Below are positions 1 through 7,367 of a stretch of DNA of 64,000 nt, piece by piece. Numbering within the stretch: the first letter of the stretch is position 1; each line of letters starts with the position of its first letter. The notes below the pieces were generated by a model, which was not told the DNA's origin, did not search any database, and worked only from the letters and a program-made list of their open reading frames with translations. A program made the translations under genes and the position numbers. The stretch is from Nocardia xishanensis NBRC 101358 (GTDB lineage Bacteria; Actinomycetota; Actinomycetes; Mycobacteriales; Mycobacteriaceae), in NCBI RefSeq assembly GCF_001613365.1, contig NZ_BDCF01000048.1, forward strand, positions 1-64,000, written 5' to 3'.

Positions 1-147
1 GGCGGAGGCACCGGCCTGCCGTCGGGGCCCAGCGGCGGCGGGCACGGCTTGCCGTCGGCGCCGATCGGCGGGGGCAGCGGCTTGCCGTCCGCGCCCAGCG
101 GCGGAGGCAGCGGCTTGCCGTCCTCGCCGAGCGGGGGCGGCGGGCAG
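1..147. repeat. 33-bp tandem repeats encoding PPPLGxDGKPL units
   Basis: About four head-to-tail copies of a 33-bp unit lie inside the left-edge gene and continue towards the boundary. The copies differ slightly: ADG, EDG and PDG variants, and one copy with Cys in place of Leu. They are therefore an established coding repeat rather than a very recent slippage product. Confidence 0.75.
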
Positions 148-293
148 CCGTTGCCCGGGTGGCTCGGATCGTGGTCGAACTGCGCCGCGGGCAGGATGTG
201 GGCGAGGGGTTCGGCCGTGACCGATCCCGCGGTGATCGCGCCGAATGCCGCGATCGCGGCGGAAGCGAGAAGGGTGGCCGTTCGAAGCCTCAT
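1..293 (-). CDS. Secreted proline/glycine-rich repeat protein (C-terminus beyond left edge)
   Basis: The reading frame is open from an ATG at 291-293 to the window edge, so the C-terminus is missing. The product starts with a typical Sec signal peptide (MRLRTATLLASAAIAAFGAI, with a likely cut near residue 26). A short linker holding a Cys follows, then an 11-residue repeat of the type PPPLGADGKPL occurs about four times. Such low-complexity repeats suggest an extended cell-wall-spanning or surface-exposed stalk. No enzymatic domain is visible. High GC could make an antisense frame look open, but the signal peptide plus in-register repeats support the minus strand. Function is unknown. Confidence 0.7.
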   Translation of the reverse strand, partial: MRLRTATLLASAAIAAFGAITAGSVTAEPLAHILPAAQFDHDPSHPGNGCPPPPLGEDGKPLPPPLGADGKPLPPPIGADGKPCPPPLGPDGRPVPP

Positions 294-443
294 GCGTCGT
301 CCTGTCTCGAAAGATATTGTCTGTCATGGCATTGGACGTATCGCGGCGCGTCCGGTTCCCCGATGCGCACGGATGTGACCGGCATCACCGGATGCCGGTG
401 GCGCAGAGCCGCCGCGATCAGTTGGTGACGGCGGACCGGGTTC

Positions 444-833
444 TCACCCGGTGATCTCCCTGAGGCGCGCGGCGAATTCCGCGTCGGTGCGCTCGAAAGC
501 GTCCCGGATGGCGCTGAAAAGTGCCTGGATCTCGGTGGCGACCGCGATGTACTCGGCGAGCGTGTCATAGGCGTTGTTGGGTCCGCCGAAAGCCTTCTCC
601 CGGAACAACTTCACCAATTCGATCGCCGACCACAGGCGCGGATCGTCCTCCCCGAGCCCCCAGTGACCGAGATCGCCGATAGCCCGCGCGTCCTGCTGCG
701 CGGCCGACAGCGCGGCGATCAGCTCCTGGCACGCGCGGTCCAGGTCGAGGAAGACCTGGGGTTCCAGCCGCACCTGTAGCGCACCGGCTTTCGCGTCCTC
801 GATGAACGCCCCGAACGGGTTCGTCACGGCCAT
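444..833 (-). CDS. Small all-helical protein, possible ESX/WXG100-like secretion-associated protein
   Basis: A 129-residue product. The start at 833 is chosen because GGAAGGGG lies 8 bases before the ATG; the longer frame up to 914 has no such site. The protein is predicted to be almost entirely helical. It has a W-G turn near its middle (GHWGLGEDD) and a charged helical C-terminus, a layout that recalls WXG100/ESX substrates and their associated helical proteins. The canonical WxG and YxxxD/E signals are not clearly present, so this link is weak. There is no signal peptide or membrane segment. The neighbouring left-edge gene is also a probable envelope protein on the same strand. Confidence 0.6.
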   Translation of the reverse strand: MAVTNPFGAFIEDAKAGALQVRLEPQVFLDLDRACQELIAALSAAQQDARAIGDLGHWGLGEDDPRLWSAIELVKLFREKAFGGPNNAYDTLAEYIAVATEIQALFSAIRDAFERTDAEFAARLREITG

Positions 834-1053
834 AGCGGTCGCCCCTTCCACTGGTTCCGTCGATGAATCAGACGCGCTGGCCCCGGAACCGGTTCCATCG
901 AAACACCAATTCACCCCGGCACGTCCGGTACCTGTCCAGCAGGTCGATTCGGCGATGAATACGAACGCGCGCCCGGGGCGATCGGGAGCATCCCTGATGT
1001 CCCTGACTCGGTAGCCGTGCGCTCTCGAGTCCGACTCGATCTCCGCTCGATGC

Positions 1054-1321
1054 CTAGCCGTGCAGCCAGGTGATCCCGGCCTGCACGTGCTTTGTCTTCG
1101 CGACCTCCAGTGATGCTTCGGCTGGCTCTATTTGCCACGACGATCCGGCCGGTGCGCGCGAGCAGCCCAGCGAGCTGTCCTGTTCCGCAGCCGGCATCGA
1201 GCACCGCCCCGGCGCCCAACTCGTCGGCGATGCCGACGTAGAAACCCAGATCGTCGCGATCGCCTACGAACTCGTCGTAGATCAGCGCAAGGCGCGAATG
1301 AGCGAAGATCGCATCCGGCAC
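1054..1321 (-). pseudogene. Truncated, frameshifted class I SAM-dependent methyltransferase
   Basis: A GTG at 1321 opens VPDAIFAHSRLALIYDEF, the usual N-terminus of a small actinobacterial methyltransferase family, followed by the SAM-binding motif LDAGCGTGQLAGLLA. After GRIVV the frame is lost within GTGGCAAATAGAGCC. Family-like sequence resumes in the next frame (EPAEASLEVAKTKHVQAGIT) and then stops at TAG (1054-1056), after WLHG, where intact homologues continue for over 100 residues. The gene thus carries one frameshift and a premature end. The rest of the methyltransferase is not found between here and 444. It is almost certainly non-functional. Confidence 0.75.
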
Positions 1322-1512
1322 CGATCGACCGTAACTATGCAGGTGCTGTCCGCACCACCGGTTTTCGCTGGCGGCCGTCAGGTTCACTGATCCAGCCAGT
1401 TGGCTACGCTGGCCGATTCCGACGTCGGCCAGACCAAGGGTTTCCAGATGGGATCGTCCCGTCCGTTCCGGCGTACGGGGCGCGTTGCGGTGAGCCGGGC
1501 CGCCGCGCCCCG

Positions 1513-2400
1513 TCAGTCCGCGTCGCGGGCGATGATGAGCGGGCAGTTTGCGGAGAGGACCAGGGATTGGCTGGTCGAGCCGAGCACCATGCTGCTGAAT
1601 CCGCTGCGTCCACGGCTGCCGACCACCAGCAGTTGCGCGCGCTCGGAACGTTCGCGCAGCAGGCGTTCCGGCCGGTCTTTGACGACCTCGCGGTGGATGC
1701 GGACGCCGGGGAAGCGCTCCTGCCAGCCCGCCAGGCTTTCCGCGAGCACGTAACCCATCTCGGTGGCGATCGAGTCCGGCTCGAATCCGTAGCGTTCGGG
1801 CAGCTCGACGCCGGTCCAGACGTGCAGCGCGACGACGTCCACCCCGCGCGCCGCCGCCTCGGCCAGCGCGATGCCGACCGCGGGCTCGCTCACCTCGGTG
1901 CCGTCGACCCCGACGATCACCGGCCACGAACGCACCTGCGGCGAGAGGTCGATGCCTTCGCGCACGACCGCGACCGGACAGTGCGCGCGCCGCGCCAACG
2001 CCGAGCTGACCGAACCGAGCAGGGCCCGGCGCAGGCTGCCGCGTTCCCTGGTCCCTATCGCGATCATCCGGGCGCCCGCGGTGTGGTCGAGCAGGCTCGG
2101 GGTGGTCACCGCCTGCGCGAGCTCCGTGATGACCTCGACGCCGCCGAATTCCGCCGCCGCCTTCTCGGCCTGCCGGGTCGCCGCGTCGAGCAGCCTGCGG
2201 CCGTGGTCGGTGAGCCGCGCGTAGTCGGCGCTGGTGAGCGGTTCCGTTGCGCCGGGACCGTAGTCGGCCACCACGTCCACGATGTGGAGCAGGTGCAGCG
2301 GCGCCCGGTGCCGCGCGGCCGTCTGCGCTGCCCAGATCACAGCCGCCGTCGAGCCCGCGGAACCGTCGACGCCAACCAGGACCGCCGGATTCATCGCCAT
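1513..2400 (-). CDS. Universal stress protein with two UspA domains
   Basis: A 295-residue cytoplasmic protein of two tandem Usp domains (about 1-145 and 150-295), the usual size for the actinobacterial double-domain family. Domain 1 starts VLVGVDGSAGST and has the nucleotide-binding signature GTRERGSLRRALLGSVS. Domain 2 starts IVGVDGTEVS and has VGSRGRSGFSSMVLGSTS. Both match the ATP-binding G-x2-G-x9-G-S/T pattern. In mycobacteria such proteins are induced by hypoxia or nitric oxide through DosR. I saw no convincing DosR box upstream (2401-2551). It is transcribed leftwards and apparently alone. Confidence 0.92.
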   Translation of the reverse strand: MAMNPAVLVGVDGSAGSTAAVIWAAQTAARHRAPLHLLHIVDVVADYGPGATEPLTSADYARLTDHGRRLLDAATRQAEKAAAEFGGVEVITELAQAVTTPSLLDHTAGARMIAIGTRERGSLRRALLGSVSSALARRAHCPVAVVREGIDLSPQVRSWPVIVGVDGTEVSEPAVGIALAEAAARGVDVVALHVWTGVELPERYGFEPDSIATEMGYVLAESLAGWQERFPGVRIHREVVKDRPERLLRERSERAQLLVVGSRGRSGFSSMVLGSTSQSLVLSANCPLIIARDAD

Positions 2401-2551
2401 GACCGTCTCCTCTCGTGTGCCACGCGCTCGCTGCCCTCGAGAAAGCTTCGGTGGACTCGGCCACCTCCCGTGACGATACCCCGGGTGATCACCGGTCTTC
2501 CGGTGCCGAAGGTCGCGCCGACGACGACGCGCGCCGTTCGCCGAGCCACGT

Positions 2552-4690
2552 TCAGGAGGGGGTGGCCGCGGGCGCCTCCGCCTGCTCCTCGGCCTTCTCC
2601 AGGACGGTGGCGACGTGTCGCCGCGGACGGTTCGCCCCTGGCATCCACCAGTTGGCGCGGCCCATGAGCTGAACGAGCGCGGGCACGAGCAGCATCCGCA
2701 CCAGGGTCGCGTCGATGACGAGGGCGACGATCATGCCGATACCGAGGAACCGCATCGGCGTCAGCGGCGAGAGCGTGAACGCGCCGGTGACCAGGACGAG
2801 CAGGACGGCGGCCGCCGTGATGACGCGCGCGGTCTTCACGGTGCCCGCGCGCACCGCCTCGGCGGTGTCCGCGCCGGCGTTGTGCGCCTCGACCATGCGC
2901 GAGAGCAGGAACACCTCGTAGTCGGTGGAGAGGCCGAAGACCACCGCGATGATCAGGACCATCATGCCCGCGGCGATCGGTCCGACGCTGACGCCGAGCG
3001 CGCCTGCCAGGTGTCCGTCGGCGAAGATCCAGGTGAGCACGCCGAACGTCGCGGCCAGGCTGAGGAAGGCCATCGCAACGGCCTTGAGCGGCAACACGAT
3101 CGAGCGGAAGGCGGCCAGCAGCAGGCCGACGGTGGCGAGCACCATGGCCAGCACCATCAGCGGCATTCTCGCCACGATGGTATCGACGCTGTCCCTGGTG
3201 GCCGCGGTGTCGCCGCCGACCCGAATCACGGTGTCGGCCGGCGGCTCCAGTGCGCGAATGTCACGCACCGCGGCGGTCGCGGCCTCGCTGCGATCGGTGG
3301 CCGTCAGGAAGACGTGCAGCACCACGAAATCGTCGGCCCGCCCGACTTGGAGCACCGAGCGGACGCCGGACACCGAACCGAGCGCGCGCAGCGTCTCGTC
3401 GACCGCGGCCGCGTTGGGCACCGAGCCGTCCACTCCGCGTAGCACCGCGGTGACACCGCTGCTCGCGGCGGGGAAGTCGGCGGTGAGCCGGTCGACGGTG
3501 GCGCGCATCGCGTTGCCCTCGGGCAGCGCCCGGTGATCGATGTCGCCGAGCCGGATGCCGCCGAGCGGCGCGGCCAGCGCGAGCAGCACCGCGCCCACCG
3601 CGACGGTGACCGTGCCCGGCCTGCGCAGCACGGCGCCGACGACGCGGCCCCAGAACCGTTCGGTGCGCTCGTTCGCCGTTGCGCGGCCGATGCGCGGCCC
3701 GAACAGCGCGAGCATGGCGGGCAGCACGGTCAGCGACAGCGCTGCGGCCAGACCGACGGCGGCGATGGCGCCGAAACCCAAGGAGCGCAACACCGCCTGC
3801 GGGAAGACGAAGGTGCCGGCGAACGCGCAGATCAGCAGCAGCGCCGAGAACGCGACGGTGCGGCCCGCGGTCGCGCAGGTGCGTTCGATCGCCCTCGGCA
3901 CGTCGTGCCCCTCGGCCATCTCCTCGCGGAACCGGTTGACCAGGAACAGTCCGTAGTCGATCGCCATGCCCAGCCCGAGTAGCGAGGCGATGTTGACCGC
4001 GAAGGTGCTCACCTCGGTGAACTCGCTGAGCACCCGGATGGCGCCCATCGCGCCCGCGACCGCGAGCATGCCGACCACCACCGGCAGCGAGGCCGCCACG
4101 GCGCCGCCGAACACCAGCACGAGCACCAGCAGGGTGACCGGCAGCGAGATCGACTCGGCCACCAGTAGATCCCGCTGCGACTGGGCGGTGATCTCGGTGG
4201 ACAGCGCGCTGTAGCCGGACAGTTCGGTGTCGATGCCTGGAACGCGCAGCGCCGCTTCCAGTTTCGGATAGGCGGCGATGCGCTCGGTCTCGTCGCCCGC
4301 GGTGAACACCACCGCGAGCGCGTGGCGCCGGTCGGGAGAGCGCAGGAAGTTCGTGCGCGGCGGGACACTGTTCCAATAGCTTTCGACCGGCCGCGCCAGC
4401 AGCGCGGGGTCGATGGCGGCGATCGCCGCGCGCACGCGAGGCCCGATGTCCTCGAGTGTCTGGCCCTCGGGGGCCGTGTAGATCGCCACCACGTCGGGAT
4501 TCTGCGGGCCGAAGTGCTCGGTGACGAGCTGGTCGACCAGTGCGGATTCGCTGTTCGGGTCGATGATGCCGCCCGCGCTGAGCCGCTCGGCGGCGCCCGC
4601 GCCGAACAGGCCGCACAACCCCATCACAACCACCGCGACACCGAGCACCGTGCGCGGTCGCGCCATCACGAACCGGGCCCACGCGATCAT
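2552..4690 (-). CDS. MMPL/RND-family lipid exporter
   Basis: A 712-residue membrane protein, the usual length of the shorter MmpL/YdfJ class. Domain order: TM1 near residues 12-30, first periplasmic domain, TM2-6 at about 170-340, TM7 near 350-370, second periplasmic domain, TM8-12 at about 510-685, and a short charged tail. The paired Asp-Tyr relay motifs of the family are present (LGMAIDYGLFLVNRF and FGLSTDYEVFLLSRM). Proton-driven export of a lipid is the family role. It is the last gene of the beta-lactone operon and so the likely exporter of its product. Its ATG overlaps the stop of an upstream 18-codon ORF (ATGA) and has only a weak ribosome site of its own, suggesting translational coupling. 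Confidence 0.9.
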   Translation of the reverse strand: MIAWARFVMARPRTVLGVAVVVMGLCGLFGAGAAERLSAGGIIDPNSESALVDQLVTEHFGPQNPDVVAIYTAPEGQTLEDIGPRVRAAIAAIDPALLARPVESYWNSVPPRTNFLRSPDRRHALAVVFTAGDETERIAAYPKLEAALRVPGIDTELSGYSALSTEITAQSQRDLLVAESISLPVTLLVLVLVFGGAVAASLPVVVGMLAVAGAMGAIRVLSEFTEVSTFAVNIASLLGLGMAIDYGLFLVNRFREEMAEGHDVPRAIERTCATAGRTVAFSALLLICAFAGTFVFPQAVLRSLGFGAIAAVGLAAALSLTVLPAMLALFGPRIGRATANERTERFWGRVVGAVLRRPGTVTVAVGAVLLALAAPLGGIRLGDIDHRALPEGNAMRATVDRLTADFPAASSGVTAVLRGVDGSVPNAAAVDETLRALGSVSGVRSVLQVGRADDFVVLHVFLTATDRSEAATAAVRDIRALEPPADTVIRVGGDTAATRDSVDTIVARMPLMVLAMVLATVGLLLAAFRSIVLPLKAVAMAFLSLAATFGVLTWIFADGHLAGALGVSVGPIAAGMMVLIIAVVFGLSTDYEVFLLSRMVEAHNAGADTAEAVRAGTVKTARVITAAAVLLVLVTGAFTLSPLTPMRFLGIGMIVALVIDATLVRMLLVPALVQLMGRANWWMPGANRPRRHVATVLEKAEEQAEAPAATPS

Positions 4691-4743
4691 CGCGGACCTG
4701 CCCGATGGTCGTCCCCCGGAAAGTTCGGATAGGTTTCGCTCAT
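4687..4743 (-). CDS. 18-residue leader ORF overlapping the MMPL exporter start
   Basis: A short ORF (MSETYPNFPGDDHRAGPR) has a strong ribosome site (AGGAG, then 5 bases, then ATG at 4743). It ends in a TGA that overlaps the exporter ATG as ATGA. The exporter itself has no good ribosome site, so ribosomes probably load on the short ORF and restart at the exporter. One alternative is that the exporter's natural N-terminus begins at MSETYPNF and a 1-base indel broke the frame just before MIAWARF. Neither can be excluded from sequence alone. Confidence 0.5.
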   Translation of the reverse strand: MSETYPNFPGDDHRAGPR

Positions 4744-4787
4744 CGGAAACTCCTGTGCCGCAGTGGTTGTGCCGTAGTTGTCCGGCG

Positions 4788-5981
4788 TCAGTGCGCCGGC
4801 GACGCCGCGAGTTCGCGTTCCAAGGTGCTCACCAGGCGGTCGAGCAGCGCCTCCAGCCGCTGCTCGACCCCCGCGCCGTTGCGGCAGGACACCGTGATCT
4901 CCAGCCGCCCGCCCGATTGCACGATGGCGAACAGCAGCGGCATCATCCCGCTGTGCTGGGGCAGCACCCGGATGGACGTCGGGGTGTAGCCGGGTACCGC
5001 CATCCCGTCCAGATCGAAGACGCCCACGTGAGTCACCGTGGCGGAGACCAGATTCCGGCCAAGGCGCGCGCCGACCCAGTTGCCCGCGCGCATCACCCCG
5101 CGCACCACCGCGGACGGGAGCGCCGTCAGCCCGCCGTTGTCCATCTGGTTGAGCTCACGGTTCTCCTTCAGGCCCGTGCGCAACTGGTCGTTCACGGTTT
5201 TCCAGTCGTCGCCGGGGGCGATGTCGAGGAAAAGCGGCAGCGCGAGGTTCGCGGTGGACCGCAGCGTGTGGTCGTGCCTGCGCAGGTCGACCGGAACCAT
5301 GATGCGCGACTTCGTCTGCGCCGCCTCGGCGAGCACGGCGGCGACCCGCGCGAGGATGCCCTTGCCGGTCCCCTCGATCGTGCGGTGCCGCAGCAGCCAG
5401 GGCGACGCGGCCGGATCCTGCTTGCCGCGACCGGCCGCCGATTGGAAGGTCGGCAGCAGCACCGAGGGTTTGCCGGGTGCGCCGACGCGCGCGACCAGTT
5501 GGGCGTCGGCGACCGGGTCGGGCGCGCCGACCGGTTCGACGCCCCGCAGCGCGCGGAACACGTCGTCCACCCACATGCGCATGCCCATGCCGTCCATCAC
5601 GCCGTGGAAGGCGCGGAAGACGATGGTCACCGGATCGGCGGTGAGCAGCAGGATTTCGCAGGTGCGGTCCGGCGTCGGGCCGATCGGGCTGTTGAGAACG
5701 GGGTCGTTCTCCAGCTCGGGGTAGGTCAGCGTGTGGCCGTCGACGACCCGCACGGTCGCCGCGACGCCGGTGTCCACCCAGTCGTCGCCGTCCCGGACGA
5801 GCCGGGAGCCGGGGATGGCCGCCGACGCGACGTCGACCGCGCGCTGGAGTTCGTCGGGGTCCAGCGTGCCCTCGCCGTGCACCGCCACCTGCATCAGGAA
5901 CGGCGGGGCGAGCTCACGCGCGGCGAAGTACAGGCGCTCGGTCGGGGTGATGGGTCGGCGAAAGGTGGTGTCGCTGCTCAT
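4788..5981 (-). CDS. Condensation/WS-DGAT/PapA-like acyltransferase
   Basis: A 397-residue protein of the chloramphenicol-acetyltransferase-like fold that includes PapA, wax-ester synthase and NRPS condensation domains. The catalytic HxxxD is present as HGVMDG (His126-Asp130). The N-terminal half also has the typical opening ITPTERLYFA and an SRLVRDGDDWV strand region. The ATG at 5981 is preferred because homologous sequence begins there; the 50-residue upstream extension is arginine-rich noise. It lies 19 bases after the nltD-like gene and upstream of the exporter. It probably acylates the hydroxyl of a beta-lactone or related lipid, or loads an acyl chain. The substrate is inferred from context only. 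Confidence 0.8.
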   Translation of the reverse strand: MSSDTTFRRPITPTERLYFAARELAPPFLMQVAVHGEGTLDPDELQRAVDVASAAIPGSRLVRDGDDWVDTGVAATVRVVDGHTLTYPELENDPVLNSPIGPTPDRTCEILLLTADPVTIVFRAFHGVMDGMGMRMWVDDVFRALRGVEPVGAPDPVADAQLVARVGAPGKPSVLLPTFQSAAGRGKQDPAASPWLLRHRTIEGTGKGILARVAAVLAEAAQTKSRIMVPVDLRRHDHTLRSTANLALPLFLDIAPGDDWKTVNDQLRTGLKENRELNQMDNGGLTALPSAVVRGVMRAGNWVGARLGRNLVSATVTHVGVFDLDGMAVPGYTPTSIRVLPQHSGMMPLLFAIVQSGGRLEITVSCRNGAGVEQRLEALLDRLVSTLERELAASPAH

Positions 5982-6000
5982 GATTGCCTCCGGGTCGGGG

Positions 6001-7044
6001 TCAGCGCAGATGTCTGGTGAGTTCGCGGACGCCCCCTTGGGTGTCGAGCCAGGCGAGGAAGCTCGCCAGCCCGGTCTCCCGATCCACGATCGGCTGGTAG
6101 CCGAAATCGCGGCTCGCCGCGCCGGTGTCATAGGTCGCCGAGCGGGTCATCAGCGCCACCGCGTAGCGCGACAGCGGCGGCGACCAGCGGGTGGCCACCG
6201 CCGGAATGTGCCAGACCGTCTCGATCACGGCCACCACCACGTCGAGCACCCGCCGGTTCGGCTGCCGCGTCGGCGGCTCGTAACCCAATTTCGCGGCGAC
6301 CTGCCCGAGGAACTGCCACACGTTCGTTCGCTCGGCGTCGGCGATGAAATATGGTTTGCCGCCGATGGATTCGGAGGCCAGCGCCAAGATCGTCGCCTCG
6401 ACGATGTTGTCGACGTGGCACAGCGAGGCATACACCTCGCGCCCGTACGACAGATCCGGCAGGCGGCCCTCGGCTACACGGTCGAGCAGCCGCACGATGG
6501 GGCCCGATCGGTCGCCCGCGCCCCAGATCGCCCTCGGTCGCAGCGCGCAGGTGGCGAAACCCGGTGCGTTCGCGGCGAGTACAGCCCGCTCGGCGGCGGC
6601 CTTGGTCTCCGAGTAGAGGTTCAGGTAGCGGCGCGGATAGGGGAGTGACTCGTCGACGTCGAGCAGGTCGCCGCCGTTGTAGTCCATCATCGCGCTGGGG
6701 CTGGAGATGAACACGAACCGCGACGCGCCGCCTCGCTTGGCCGCGTCGAGCAGCCGCTGGGTGGCGCGGACGTTCTCCTCCCAGAACTGCTCGCGGGTGC
6801 CGCGTTCGTCGACGCGCGCGGCACTGTGCACGACCGCGTCGATTCCGCCGGTCGCCTCGACCAGCGACGGCGCGTCGGTGAGATCGCCGTAGACGATCTC
6901 GACCCGCTCGCGCGCGTCACCCAGATCCGTCAGATTGCTGGTGCGCCGCACCAGGATTCGCACGTCGTGCGCGCCGTCGGCGACCAGCCTGCGCACGAGC
7001 GCGCCGCCGAGGAAGCCCGAGGCCCCGGTAACGAGAATCTTCAT
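6001..7044 (-). CDS. nltD: NAD(P)-dependent 3-beta-HSD/OleD-type reductase of beta-lactone pathway
   Basis: A 347-residue extended short-chain dehydrogenase. The N-terminal Rossmann motif is GASGFLG (residues 7-13) and the catalytic Tyr144-x3-Lys148 is in YSETK. In the OleABCD, lipstatin and nocardiolactone pathways this enzyme reduces the 2-alkyl-3-ketoacid made by the condensing enzyme to the 2-alkyl-3-hydroxyacid, which the NltC/OleC ligase then closes to a beta-lactone. The ATG at 7044 overlaps the stop of the small membrane-protein gene (ATGA), so translation is coupled. The symbol rests on context as well as family, since generic 3-beta-HSD proteins look similar. Confidence 0.83.
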   Translation of the reverse strand: MKILVTGASGFLGGALVRRLVADGAHDVRILVRRTSNLTDLGDARERVEIVYGDLTDAPSLVEATGGIDAVVHSAARVDERGTREQFWEENVRATQRLLDAAKRGGASRFVFISSPSAMMDYNGGDLLDVDESLPYPRRYLNLYSETKAAAERAVLAANAPGFATCALRPRAIWGAGDRSGPIVRLLDRVAEGRLPDLSYGREVYASLCHVDNIVEATILALASESIGGKPYFIADAERTNVWQFLGQVAAKLGYEPPTRQPNRRVLDVVVAVIETVWHIPAVATRWSPPLSRYAVALMTRSATYDTGAASRDFGYQPIVDRETGLASFLAWLDTQGGVRELTRHLR

Positions 7045-7367
7045 CGCTGTGCCTCTCGATGATCGGTGGGTGTGCCGTCGCCGGTCGCCTCGGCCCTGCC
7101 GGAGCCGAGCCGATCCCCGTACCAGGTCAGGCCGAAGATTTGGGTGAGCACCGCGGTCTTCAGCGGCGAATGCCCCGCTCCCCGCGTGGCGCGCAGCGCG
7201 ACCGGGATCTGGGCCGCGTGCACCACCACGCTGAGAAACGCGTCGATCCACCACACGGCGCGCAGCCATCGGTTGCGCGGTGCCCGTCCGGCGAGCGCCG
7301 CGACGAGACCGGCCGCGAGATAGAGCCAGCCGAGAATCGGAATCGCCCGCAGCGCAGTCGTTTTCAT
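7041..7367 (-). CDS. Small membrane protein within beta-lactone operon
   Basis: A 108-residue protein with two probable membrane segments (about residues 8-27 and 38-60) and a hydrophilic C-terminal tail. It starts in an ATGA overlap with the stop of the nltC-like ligase and ends in an ATGA overlap with the nltD-like reductase start, so it is locked into the operon at both ends. I do not recognise the family. Given its position between two lipid-acting enzymes, it may help tether the pathway to the membrane, but that is only inference. Confidence 0.75.
   Translation of the reverse strand: MKTTALRAIPILGWLYLAAGLVAALAGRAPRNRWLRAVWWIDAFLSVVVHAAQIPVALRATRGAGHSPLKTAVLTQIFGLTWYGDRLGSGRAEATGDGTPTDHREAQR

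Noticed and set aside
1132..2667. Long open frames on the strand opposite the universal stress protein
   Set aside because: They are Arg/Pro-rich shadow frames caused by high GC, with no ribosome site or family resemblance.
2615..3982. Several long plus-strand frames across the MMPL gene
   Set aside because: They are antisense to a clear transporter; composition is His/Arg/Glu-rich and lacks any domain.
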